Source: Plantago ovata
Lineage: Eukaryota; Streptophyta; Magnoliopsida; Lamiales; Plantaginaceae
DNA length: 64,000 nucleotides
Assembly: GCA_028274465.1 (NCBI GenBank)
Contig: CM051456.1
Location: 47,793,011 to 47,857,010, forward strand
Reading direction: 5' to 3'
Shown here: one piece after another, positions 23,801 through 33,247 of the stretch
Layout of the letters: every line of letters begins with the position of its first letter
Numbering within the stretch: position 1 is the stretch's first letter
Program-made: the position numbers and the translations under genes
The notes under the pieces: generated by a model
Told to the model about the DNA's origin: nothing
Database searches by the model: none
Seen by the model: only the letters and a program-made list of their open reading frames with translations

Positions 23801-24565
23801 AAACGGTGAACTTTGTATGGAATTTCACTAAATTTCATAGGTCTAATGCGTACCAGCCTGTTGGCAAGTTCATCGATAAACAACACACTGTGCTGGGTCC
23901 ATGGCAATCACCACCTGTGGGGGTAATAAAGGTTAACTTTGATGCCGCAGTCCCGTTTGATGGCTCGTTTGGAGGCATCTCTGCAGTTTGTCGAGACCAT
24001 ACTGGTCTGGTTCTGGCTTGGCAGCGGCGCAAGCTGAAGGCTCATCATGATGTGGTTACGACAGAGTTATTAGCAGCACAGATGGGCTTGGAATTAGCGC
24101 AGCGTTTGGACAGCAGGAGGATCATTCTCGAAGGGGACGCACTCCAAGTTATTCTGGACTTGATAAATAATACAATGCAGTTTGCTACAACTGGAAATAT
24201 TTACTCTGCAATACAGAGTTCTCTGAGCGAGTTTGAAAACGTTAAAGTTCAGCATATTAGGCGGGAAGCAAACCAGTTGGCTCATAAACTGTGTCACTCC
24301 TTCGTGTTCGACGCAATAGGATTCATTTCTCTCCCCTTTGACTACACAGAACCTGGTTGATTTAGCAGCTTGAGTCGATGTCTTTGGGTTGTTTTTTCCA
24401 GATTTTCTTAGTATTGTCAGAATTCCTTACGTTTTTTTTCATTTTCCCTTATGTTGCTGCTGCTAGTTTTTCTGTGTACGTTTCTCTGATTGTAAGCTTT
24501 CAACTTGAGCTACAGCTCCTTGATTGGTTATGAATAAAACCATTTCCTGCTTCTAAAAAAAAAAA
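20845..24565 (+). mobile_element. L1-type LINE, 5'-truncated, with poly(A) tail
   Basis: Non-LTR retrotransposon on the plus strand. It has lost ORF1 and most of the endonuclease. The 3' UTR carries AATAAA at 24533-24538 and an 11-base A tail at 24555-24565. I found no clear target duplication. It lies inside the leader of Copia 2, so it inserted after that element. Upstream of the annotated ATG the frame is open back to about 20845 and reads the endonuclease end (LLDRALCSSTW, FSDHNPL). Confidence 0.93.
21028..24360 (+). CDS. LINE ORF2 remnant: endonuclease end, RT, zinc finger, RNase H
   Basis: Uninterrupted frame of 1110 codons from the first in-frame ATG; the true protein would start further upstream, as LDRAL and SDHNPL of the APE endonuclease precede it. 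Residues about 180-520 are the L1 reverse transcriptase (SPGPDGLPVLFFQKFW, RPISLSNVVFKV, LKLDLSKAYDRVEW, GIRQGDPLSPYLF, catalytic LLFADDTMIFC). Residues about 800-880 are the zf-RVT finger (WRFLHGILPV, CEICGTESESLLHLFRDC). Residues about 970-1095 are an RVT_3-type RNase H (VKVNFDAAV, TTELLAAQMGLELA, LEGDALQVI, REANQLAHKL). It would reverse-transcribe LINE RNA at nicked DNA. The open frame suggests recent insertion, although 5' truncation makes it unable to move by itself. Confidence 0.96.
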   Translation: MWIRHSEIEKVVADSWDSDLQFTDAAVNCKLGLTNWGRSSFGAVKGRIKQIKKKLGDLLEIELTQQVRDEVALLKSELEELIERETIMWRQRAKVQWAQEGDRNTRFFHTQASRRSAKNEILGLKNDQGQLITDPPGMGQIAVNYFQQIYSTIQPSEDDINAALEYIVPKVSAELNLELCQQYSTDEVKKALFQMYPLKSPGPDGLPVLFFQKFWSIVGASVTSCVLDFLNNGVLDTKLNFTHIILIPKCKNPDVISQFRPISLSNVVFKVASKCVTNRLKPHMDALISESQSAFIPGRLITDNVLVSYELNHYLKRKSTGKEGFLSLKLDLSKAYDRVEWLFLEKLMQKLGFHDDFIKIIMLCIRTVSYSLILNGSESIPFTPTRGIRQGDPLSPYLFLFCTEALCSLFAAATNRGLIKGIKLNAHAPEISHLLFADDTMIFCPASFTAAHAIMHILHVYSLGSGQVINLEKSNVVFSKNVQANTVAKIQNILNVQIVQKHEKYLGLPTSLGRNKKEIFAWLREMVWKKIQSFEGKFLSKAGKEVMIKSVLNAIPTYVMSCFNLPDSLLKEIESLISKYWWSNGKDRNMHWVSWDTLCLSKRDGGLGFRDLKAFNLALLGKQVWRIFNEPDSLLSRLLKAKYFPHSNIFDARPNANASFTWKSILAAKDLVNTGMRWRVGNGENISVWDDKWIPGNNSFKPKTPDLFHEGPLQVSFLIHPHVHEWDLSILQFLFWQEDIEEIMKIPLAHANDNDVLIWHHTKSGIYSVKFAYRLAMTLKSQAIADQSGTSSHPLSRNWNFVWSIRVPPKIRHFLWRFLHGILPVNHELCRRHISSLPNCEICGTESESLLHLFRDCHFARQVWALVHFPTYIIYAATEDIWHWITGVRLRSDGEQFELFVICCWSIWHARNNRKFEEQDCEPMETVNFVWNFTKFHRSNAYQPVGKFIDKQHTVLGPWQSPPVGVIKVNFDAAVPFDGSFGGISAVCRDHTGLVLAWQRRKLKAHHDVVTTELLAAQMGLELAQRLDSRRIILEGDALQVILDLINNTMQFATTGNIYSAIQSSLSEFENVKVQHIRREANQLAHKLCHSFVFDAIGFISLPFDYTEPG

Positions 24566-25388
24566 GTATAATTTCCTTTTGGCCCATACAGTATATGCAT
24601 GGAAAATACCGAAAATCACCACATTTTATTAATCTCAATTTAATAAATATTGACAACAATTCCGGTCAATAGTATACCTTCATTTGGGCCGATACACTAT
24701 ATGCATGGAATTATACCGAATGTCACATATTTATTACCTAGTGTTTATTATTTGGCCAAAACATAACATTTCTAATTTGGGTCGGTCATATTCCGCATAA
24801 ATAAATAAACACATTTTTATTATTTGTATTAATCATTTGGCAAACTCAATCTTCCTTTCGGCCGATCACGTTCCGCATAAATGATAAAACAAAATATAAG
24901 AGGTTTAAAATTCATACAAATACACAATATTCAAGTTTATAGGTACTTCATATTTAAACCCCTATGCCTCAACTTGCAAGAATAATCAAAGACAACTATT
25001 AGTAATGAGTGAGCTTTATTAGCTTAGTTAATTATTAAGAAAAAAAAAACAAAGCAGCAACAAGCAACCATAGCTGCTAGTAGTGTCTCGTAATTTCATT
25101 CATGCGCAGGAGATTCATAATGGGTCAAGAAAACTAAGGTGACCCAAATTAGAGCCCATACAAAATGGTCTGGATGTGCAAGTAAAGCCTAATAAAGCCC
25201 AGAATGAAAAAACTCATTCATCTTCAACCTCACACACACGCACGCCTCAAAATCACCACGGAAAGCTCTATACTGCCTTGCCACTGCCCAAATCCTCCAT
25301 GACCGCCGCCTGTAAATCAAAATTTTTAGCCATCTCCCTCACCGATCCACACCCGTAAACCCAAATCGCATGATGGAGCTAACACAAT
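24566..25388 (-). other. Copia 2 leader, middle part, with tandem repeats
   Basis: Probable continuation of the Copia 2 leader beyond the LINE. At about 24580-24890 four imperfect units of 80-110 bases share GGCCGATACACTATATGCAT or GGCCGATCACGTTCCGCATA words. The rest is AT-rich, with a short CT-rich stretch around 25200-25350. No gene; a 60-codon plus-strand ORF at 25176 is not credible. Confidence 0.5.
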
Positions 25389-26808
25389 TGATGAACGTAT
25401 TTTTGACACGTTCATCTTGTCTTTTTTGCCTTCTTTTGCTGTCTTCAAGCTTAGTTTTGTTGGTAGTTTTATAGAATAATGTCACGTTTTACCTCTTTTG
25501 CATTTCTAAGGTGTTTAGGTACAAAATGGTGGAATCGAGCTTAAACACACATTTTGGTTGCATTTGGATCACGTTTGAGCACCTTGACTTCCATGGACGT
25601 GCCCGTGAGCACCCGAGCCCTTAATAAGTGACTGAAGATGTATTCCCGTGGAATTTGGAGGCTTTTGCAAGGCTCGGGACTGAAGAAATAGTTGTAGCAG
25701 CTCATCGGACTGCAGGGGATTCGCCTGTAGGGAGTAGCAAAACAGCAACTCCCAGAAAGCGGCTCACAGTGGGGAGAACCGCCCCAGGAGCGAGGCTCTG
25801 CCTGGCTGGGCGAATCGCCCAGCTCTGCCAGGCAGTTCGCCCAGCGGCCTCTGCAGACCAGATTTTGCACATTAAATACAGAATTTTCAGTTACATTTCA
25901 TATACTTTTTCATTTTCAGAGACATCCATCTGCGTTTTGGGAGCTTCCTATAGCCCTAACTCTAGAATTTGATCATCTAAACCATTTTCATTCTTTAGAG
26001 ATTGTGGATTTGACACCTAGAATACATTTTACATTGATCTACGGAAGGATTTAGCGATTACACTCAAGAGTGACAGCTTGTGGTAACATTGTATCAAATC
26101 CTTTGTACTTTGATTATTATGTTTTCTATGGATTATTCATATGAATTGTGTATGTTTAGCATGATTATGAGTAGCTAAATCTCTTGTGTTGGTGGTGCAA
26201 TGTGGGTGCAAACATGATGTGAAATTCACTATGCTTGTATGAGATTTTGATTCGATCTTGCTGCATATTATCTTACGTTTATCATAGTTGCCAATAAGAT
26301 ATCTTCGAATATGAGTATGTGACAAGCTCTCGGTCGATTAAGGCTATGGTAAATGATTTGAGTATGCAGCATGCTAAATAAATAGTGGAGTGACACCACT
26401 TCTAAAGTATCGATAGAAACCTTTCAAGAAGTGCGTCTTAAACTTGTCTAGACGGTTTACATTGAAGAACTTGTTGAAGGCTATACGCACTGAACTTACA
26501 AGCATATGTGTGTTTCATTACATGTTTGATCCCGTTGTTACCACCAACCCTTTCATCTATTGATTACAAAACTCGTTCAAGTTGCTTCCTTGTCTCGATT
26601 GTGTTAAAGTTTACAAACTTGTTTTCAAAACTCTTTTCAAACTGATTCAATTAGTTCACCGAACAACTAGCAAAGAAACCAAGCAAAACCACGTTAGGTC
26701 CCGAGAGAACGCCACTCCGGGACAACTTACCATTGCACTAGTCTTGTGTAGTGTTGAGTGTTCTTTGACTTTTCTAAACAAATATTAATTTTGATTCTAA
26801 CGACATCA
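25389..26808 (+). repeat. Solo Gypsy LTR (A/B-related), target duplication ACAAT
   Basis: LTR of 1420 bases starting TGATGAACGT and ending ...CGACATCA, flanked by perfect direct repeats ACAAT at 25384-25388 and 26809-26813. It is a diverged relative of the A and B LTRs: it shares AGAATARTGTCACGTTT near the 5' end, the hairpin GCTGGGCGAATCGCCCAGC (25805-25823), and the later GAGTAGCTAAATC region. No internal sequence remains, so it arose by LTR-LTR recombination. A 114-codon ORF in it is not supported. Confidence 0.92.
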
Positions 26809-26813
26809 ACAAT

Positions 26814-27285
26814 GTCACTCTACATCATGTTTTCGATTGGAATCGAGAGTCCTTATGGTGGTCGGTTTGGTTGATTTTGTAGCTTAATAGTCGCGTCAAG
26901 TTTGCAGCGGTGCTAACAGTAACATGGAGGTTTATTTAGCCGATTCTATGCGGTGTGTGGTGGTATGTGGTGGCACGTGGTGCTGCTGTGCGGATATGAG
27001 AAACAGAAACGGTGGTCAAGGATTGGATCAATAAACCAATTCCAAATTCTTTTGTTTGTTCCAAAACAAAATTTAAAAATTGCAAGGAAGTGATTTAATT
27101 TTGTAACAAAATTGAAGCGGTATCAAAAGTTTCTTGCTCAATTTTCTTGAAATTGTCTCATACTACTTGTCTTATTCCATATCAATTATTATAACGAATA
27201 TGACAAACACAGCAGCATGAACAAATTTGTCTGAATCGAAGTGAATCTAAATAACTGAAGGTTTCTTAATAGCTTAGCATGAGTG
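26814..27285 (-). other. Copia 2 leader, PBS-proximal part
   Basis: AT-rich untranslated DNA between the solo LTR target duplication and the PBS-like site. No gene is seen. Assignment to Copia 2 rests on the PBS at 27286. Confidence 0.5.
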
Positions 27286-27317
27286 GCTCTAATACCACTT
27301 TTGGATTGATGAATTGA
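27286..27317 (-). other. Copia 2 PBS and remnant of its 5' LTR
   Basis: Minus-strand TGGTATTAGAGC (27286-27297) is one base from the initiator tRNA-Met PBS TGGTATCAGAGC. Next to it TTGGATTGATGAAT (27301-27314) matches the end of the 3' LTR at about 15617. The rest of this 5' LTR is replaced by the Tat-like element from 27318. Confidence 0.65.
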
Positions 27318-28390
27318 TGTTACTAAAATATGTCCAGTCTCGTCCTAGTTCGTCAACATGCGAGTTAGGGCGACCCGGACTCTCCGGAGTACTTAGAAAC
27401 TACGAGGATGCTTCCGATGCGAGTGACGATATACCGAGAGGTCACTCCCTCGAGTAAATTGGCACATCCGCAACCATGCACCTTCAGGTTCCAAACACGT
27501 CCGGGATCAAGAGTCTATGGAAATTGCCTGTAAAGGTCCTAAGGGCAAGGGCCATAACGGCGTATGCCGGAGATCCCAGAGTCACATGCTTCCGGATGCT
27601 ATATCCGAGGTCTAATACTTATGTATACGGGGGAACACGATAAAGCATCTAGATTTTTCAATAACAAATAGTTGCATAACACAAGTGGATAAGATCAAGA
27701 CAGATATTTATCCTTACACGATCATTGGGCCACGTCCATGACTGTCAAGGTATAGACTACCAACCACATATGTGTGTGGACACTTGGCAGAATGTTGTGA
27801 TGGCAACGACATGCGCTCATTTGAGGACTATAAAAGGAGTGGTTCTCATAGAGAAAGCGAAGGTGGAAATCACATTAGGGCAACACTGCCAAGAACTTCA
27901 TTTCACAGGTACAGCCTTGAGTCTTCTTGGTGGGAAGCTCAAGGCAACAACAAGAGTTCATCTTGGAAATCCATCTTGGAGAAATATCCTTCATCATTAC
28001 TGTTATATTCACTACACTCATCGTCACCAGTCACCTACACACACTGTTCCATATTCACAAGGTCGGCGTTCAACCACCTTCAAGTAAAGTCTTCCAAACC
28101 GATTTGACCAAAAGGCAGACCGGGCAACACATGTCACCCCCCCAGGTAGATATTGCTCGAGGAAGGACGATCGGAGTTGAAGCCTACAGCCAGAGGAGCG
28201 AGGATTCAGACTAGAAGATTCTGAGGTCGGACAAGGCAGAGAGTCACGGTTCACACGGTTCAAGAGGACAGGATGAGGCGGCACCCGAAAAGAAGATCTT
28301 ACCTCCTTCAGATCCATCCACCAGAGTCACGTAAAGCGAGTTATTGGTCATTACCTGTTTTATCTCCCAAGGGAAAATCACATCCCATCA
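27318..28390 (+). repeat. Probable 5' LTR of Tat-like Gypsy element
   Basis: Non-coding stretch running from a TG (TGTTACTAAAATATG) to ...CCCATCA, followed by TTTCTAGCGCCGTTTGTGGGAA, which resembles the start of the internal region of plant Tat/Ogre-type elements (TGGCGCCGTTTGTGGGAA). The 3' LTR is not in the window, so neither end can be confirmed. Short ORFs within are overlapping and not credible. Confidence 0.6.
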
Positions 28391-28506
28391 TTTCTAGCGC
28401 CGTTTGTGGGAAACGACACAAAAGCTTGTTTCTAGGTTCTTTGCTTTAACAAGGGCAGAGGAAATTCAGAGTTCCGTACCCAGACATCCTTAAAGGGAGT
28501 GGATCC
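28391..28506 (+). other. PBS region and leader of Tat-like element
   Basis: Starts with the GCGCCGTTTGTGGGAA word typical just after Tat-type 5' LTRs and runs to the first ATG at 28507. One mismatch in the usual TGG at its start (TAG). Confidence 0.6.
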
Positions 28507-29241
28507 ATGGAACCCCCCAAAGGAATTGTTGAAGCAAGAACTGATATAAATGTGAATGATGAGGTAAAAGATAAGATGGATAAGGACCGAATAACTCAAG
28601 TTCTAAGTACCCAGGTGGAGGGATCTGACAGAGGGTTAAGGATGGATGAAGATCTGGTGGAACAGAGGAAGCAAGGACTGAAGCAGAGCAAGGAGGATGC
28701 GGAAACAGAGTATGAAAAGACGGAAGATCCATCATCGGTCTCAGATCTGGTCCCAAACGGTGGAAAGAAACTTATCTCAGGTACCCTATCCCATTTAATG
28801 AAGTCATTTGAAGTAAATGGTTCTGGTTCTTGCAGTAGATCTGGGTTATTTATTGATATGAGTCGTAGATCCGGAGTGTTAAGTCCAAATACACAAGACC
28901 ACTTAAATGCTCATGCTGCCCCTTATTACCCCCATATTGATGATACTGTTGCTTTGAATGAGACAATGATTGAGGAGGTTATGGGTGAAAAGACCTTAGA
29001 TGATAATGATTATTCTGTTTGTTGTTATTCTGGGGATGAGGACTTTAATGATTCTGTTTTGAGTGCTGATGGGACGGATGAGATGGATCTTTTTGATGAT
29101 TTGCCTGAGGAAAACCTGGAAAGGGAACTCGAGTTAGCCACAGACCCACATACCCTACCAAATGTACCCAACCAACGACCACCTACTCCAGATATATCCA
29201 CACAAAGTCCAGTTTTGTCAAATCAAGAGAGCCAGATCTAA
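28507..29241 (+). pseudogene. N-terminal acidic part of Tat-like gag
   Basis: Open frame of 244 codons directly downstream of the leader. It is acidic (runs such as DEMDLFDDLPEENLERELEL) and low in recognisable motifs. Its place before the capsid-like segment makes it the probable N-terminal region of gag, but I do not recognise a domain. It ends at TAA at 29239, and the following frame (29254-29688) continues similar composition, so an interruption is likely. Confidence 0.55.
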
Positions 29242-29253
29242 GAAACCCAACCT

Positions 29254-30676
29254 TTGTTTCCCGTTGACTTCAATACACACCTTTCAAACACCCTGGCCAA
29301 TGCTAGCAACGGAAGGACTCCCATGGTGCATCTGGACGTACTGCCCGAGGGTAGGACACTTAGATTTCACTTGAGGTTCCTTGGTCAAGAGAATGGAAGC
29401 CAGGACGGGGAGGAGAACCTGCTACAAGTTATAAACGAGGAGGAATCGTTGAACGAAGGAGACATGGAGCTAGAAGGATACCGTAGTGAAGGCCAACCTG
29501 AGGAGACTAAAGATCCACAACTGCTCTTGGGACAGTGCGAAGATTTGAGCCACATAATTATTGAGTTGCAAGGCACAATCCGGAACACGGAGGAGGCGAT
29601 TCGAGCACAAAGGATGAATCATGTAGAGGATCAAATAGTAGCAATGGTGGAAGATGTTCTTAGACCTTATTATGGGCAAGGGGACTAAAGATCCACAACT
29701 GCTCTTGGGACAGTGCGAAGATTTGAGCCACATAATTACTGAGTTGCAAGGCGCAATTCGGAACACGGGGGAGGCGATTCGAGCACAAAGGATGAATCAT
29801 GCAGAGGATCAAATAGTACCAATGGTGGAAGATGTTCTTAGACCTTAATATCCGGAACACGGAGGAGGCGATTCGAGCACAAAGGATAAATCATGCAGAG
29901 GATCAAATAGTACCAATGGTGGAAGATGTTCTTAGAGCTTATTATGGGCAAGGGGATCCAAAGGAGCATATTGACATGTTTGCTGCAAAAGCTAGGAGCC
30001 AGAACATTCCTTGGAGGCATGCATTCCGCAACACCCTCATGGGAGAAGCCCTGCATGGTGGGATACATTGCCCAACAGAGAAGTCATGAGCTTCTGGGAG
30101 ATGAGATTATGCTTCATCTACCGATTTAGTGGTACCATTCAGGGGGCGCTACCCTTGAAAAGTCTAGAAGATGTGGTCCAATATCAAGAGGAGGACACAC
30201 TGGCTTTTTTATCAAGATTCAACCAAGTGGCCAGACTGGTGGAGGACCACGATATAATATACCGCCTGAGGTACCTGTGTAGAAATACAATCAATGCGCA
30301 CTTGATGCAGTGGATAAGGGATCATCGACAAGATGTAGAGTCTGAGGAGGACTATGATGGTAGCCTCAGAGCTTTCTGGATCACATAGAGAGACAGAAGA
30401 AGGCAAAATGTGAACCGATACCGCAGATCAGAAGAGCCGGCGTGGTCGGTAAGAATCCCACATGTAGAAAGGATAGCAAGGGAACAAGCTATTCAACGAG
30501 CAAGAAGAGCTCCACATGAAAGAAGAGGTCCCAGTAACACGATGAGAAGGACCTCGCTCAAACCATACCTAGAACGATTCCAAGAATACACACCTTTGTG
30601 TAGTTGGAAGGTGGAAATCCTCAAGGAGGTAGAGTGGAGAAATCTCATGATCAAATGGCCAACCGATGCATTAGGC
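29254..30676 (+). pseudogene. Tat-like gag, capsid region, first half
   Basis: Gag capsid region in several frames. The readable Retrotrans_gag signature is DPKEHIDMFAAKARSQ, WRHAFRNTLMGEALH, LPNREVMSFWEMRLCFIYRFSG, and EEDTLAFLSRFNQVARLVED. A stop at 30386 and frameshifts are present, and a tandem repeat (29505-29951) disrupts the start. Capsid assembly is the normal role. The gene is cut at 30678 by insertion of element A and resumes at 49978. Confidence 0.82.
29505..29951 (+). repeat. 178-base tandem repeat within gag
   Basis: Unit starting GACTAAAGATCCACAACTG: copy 1 at 29505-29682, copy 2 at 29683-29849, and a partial third copy from about 29850 that starts in mid-unit at TCCGGAACACGG. 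Copies differ by only a few bases. 178 is not a multiple of 3, so the duplication destroys the gag frame. Confidence 0.93.
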
Positions 30677-30678
30677 CA
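30674..30678 (+). repeat. Target duplication GGCCA, left of element A
   Basis: GGCCA precedes the TG of the element A 5' LTR and recurs at 49973-49977 right after its 3' LTR. Confidence 0.96.
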
Positions 30679-31882
30679 TGATGAACGTGTATTTTACAAT
30701 TTTATTCGAGTCTTTTTCACCAATTTAGCTATCCTCTAGGTTAATTTAGCTTATATTTTAGTGCATTTTATTAGAATAGTGTCACGTTTCCCTTTTCTTT
30801 GCATTTTTCAAGTTTTAGGTAAAAAACGTATGTTTATGGGAAATATTGATGAAGAGTATGAAGTTTTGGTGTTTCGAGGACATTCGTGTTGTATCTAGAG
30901 GGTTCCAGATGAGATTTGAGGCCTAGGGGACGAGTTTCAAGGCTTAAAGGTCACTAGAAGGCAAAATCCGAGTCCGGAAAGGAAAAGAAGACCAAAAATC
31001 TCGCTCTCGCCAGTCTGGATGTCCCAGGCGAACCGCCTGGGACGTGGGGCGATTCGCCCCACACCAGGCGAATCACCCAACACCTGGGGCGGTTCGCCTG
31101 GGAGGTTTCTGAACATTATATATAGTTTGCCTATTTTTCTACGTTTTTAAGACCTTTTCACATTATTTTGAGAGACAAATTCTCCAGAGCCTGTTCTGGG
31201 AATTATTAGCTTAGGAGACTATATTTCTTATTGATTTGGAAGCTTTAGCATAGAGATTGGACATCTTTGATTTTCGATTCTTGCTTGTGAGTTAGCAATT
31301 CATCGGAGATTGACAACCTTCGCTGGTAACTTGTATCTCACGATTTTTCTGCTTTTATTTATTTCATTCAACATGTTTTCATTCAATCTTGCTTTTATTC
31401 TTGTTGATTGCAATATGAGTAGCTAAATCTATCGTTGGTGATAGTATGTGATTTCTTAGCTAGGGTTCTTGATTATGCATGAGTGGCTTCGCGCGTTAAA
31501 GACTTGATTTATTGTTTTATTTCTTTGATCTATCTAAGCCATCTATCTTCGTAGTGTTGAATTGTAAGGAACACGTAGGACAATACATAATCATAGATCT
31601 CTATACAAACTTCAAGTACTGCATGCATGATTATTACACGTTGCTTTGAATGACCATACTATCACTGACTTCCATCATATTGATAAGAAAAATCTGTGCT
31701 TTGCTTGATTTCTGATTTATAGTTGAAGTTAAATTTGGTAAAGCTAGTTATAGTCCTTAGAGATCGACACTCGAGGTTATTTTACTTCTACACTACGTGT
31801 CTTGGTTTTCGTTGTAGTTGTGAATTGCCTTTGGCTAAAACAAATTTATTTGATTAATTGAGTCTGACAATCTCGTTCATCA
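30679..31882 (+). repeat. Element A 5' LTR
   Basis: 1204 bases, TGATGAACG...TTCATCA. The promoter region has two adjoining palindromes at 31021-31043 (arms GTCCCAGGCG/CGCCTGGGAC) and 31044-31062 (GTGGGGCGATTCGCCCCAC), then a TATA box (ATTATATATAG) near 31115. It closely matches the 3' LTR. Confidence 0.96.
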
Positions 31883-31885
31883 AAT

Positions 31886-31902
31886 TGGCGCCGTTGTCGG
31901 GG
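31886..31902 (+). other. Element A primer-binding site, tRNA-Asp type
   Basis: TGGCGCCGTTGTCGGGG, three bases past the LTR end. It matches the complement of the 3' end of plant tRNA-Asp (TGGCGCCGTTGCCGGGG) with one mismatch, as is usual in Athila-type elements. Confidence 0.88.
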
Positions 31903-32022
31903 ACTATACTCCTTTTTTCTCTTTAGCTTGTTTATATTTTCAGCATTCAATTCCTAGATTTACCAAGTTTAGTTAATTTGCTCACTTTTGATACTCTTTC
32001 CATTCATTGTTACAGATAGTGT

Positions 32023-33243
32023 ATGCAACATACGCGATCTAGTGGACTACCTCTTGCTGAACCTATCGAAGAAATTGACAGGGTTTACCATCAAAGAAGG
32101 CGGAATCTCTCTCAAGGTAACATAGAAGAAATCGATTCCTCTGAATATCTTCGAGCACTCTTTGAAGATCCCGTGATGGCTCGTCCACTGTTGAAATCAT
32201 GGGTTCAACCCCACAAGGAACGAATGAAGGGTCCAGCGATTGTCCTTTCGCCTGCGACTCGTGACTTGGAAATCAAATACCACATATTCCAGCAACTCCC
32301 AAGGTTCTATGGCTTGGCTAGGGAAGACATGATAGGGTATTTGCATGATATCGATGACTTCGTCAACCAACTCCCAAGGCCGGGCACGGAGGTGACGGAG
32401 GATGAGCTGAGAATGAAGGTTTTTGCTATGGGGCTTGGCGATAAAGCCAAGGCATGGTTAGGCTCTATGGAAGCCGGTTCGCTTGACACTTGGGATAAGG
32501 TCTTTTTAGCCTTTATGGAGAAATACTTCCCTCACACATTGACTACCGCGCTTAAGGCGCAAATCACTGGTTTCAAACAAGACTATGATGAGACGATCTA
32601 CACCGCGCTTGAGAGGTTCAACGACCTCTTGAACAAATGTCCACACCATGGTTTTGAGCTTTCGGATCTTGTCCAACACTTCTACAATGGGCTCACTTTT
32701 GAGAATCAGCAAGTGGTGGATTTCCAGTGTCGTGGTAATATTTGGGAAGAAACCGCGGAGGCTGTTTGGGCGGTTTTCGAAAGGCTTGCTAAGGGATCTC
32801 AATTCAAGGATCCAAGAGAAGTGTTTAGGAGGCGCGATGCTCCACCCAATCAGGAGGTTCCAATGTATGGAGCAAGTGGGGATCGATTTGAGTGTTTCAC
32901 CAATGAGCTGAAGCAAGTTCTCAAGAGCTCAGTTGGAACATCCGTTTCTAATGAGATTTGCCGGATTTGCAAGAACTATGGGCATGGGGCTCATATGTGT
33001 AGGTCGGAGCTTGCACAAGATGGTAGTAATTGGGTTCAAAGAAGCGACGAGGAGGCCTTTGCTGCAGAATTTGGAGTTCAAGAAGCTAGCTATGGTCAAG
33101 ATGGTAGGAATCCTCGTGGTGGATTCTGGAAACGGGGTTCCGAAACAACCAAGGATATGCACCAGCTGGCCAAACTTATGGCCCTAACCAAGACCGTAGT
33201 AATCTTATCTATGGTAATGACCACTGTGAAAATCCCACCCTAA
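32023..33243 (+). pseudogene. Element A gag
   Basis: 406-codon frame from MQHTRSSGLP at 32023, 120 bases after the PBS. Capsid: residues about 90-260, including FYGLAREDMIGYLHDIDDFV, MEKYFPHTLTTALKAQI and CPHHGFELSDLVQHFYNGL, the Athila-type Retrotrans_gag pattern. Zinc knuckle CRICKNYGHGAHMC (CX2CX4HX4C) at about residue 313. A frameshift near 33140 changes the reading after NPRGGFWKRG relative to copy B, so the last ~35 residues are out of frame. Otherwise the frame is well kept. No RT follows. Confidence 0.9.
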
Positions 33244-33247
33244 AGAG

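Noticed and set aside
27725..28317. Several 90-120 codon ORFs before the Tat gag
   Set aside because: They overlap in different frames within the probable LTR and leader and carry no recognisable domain.
31886..31902. tRNA gene near the Gypsy PBS sites
   Set aside because: Only the 17-18 bases complementary to the tRNA 3' end are present; no cloverleaf can be built.
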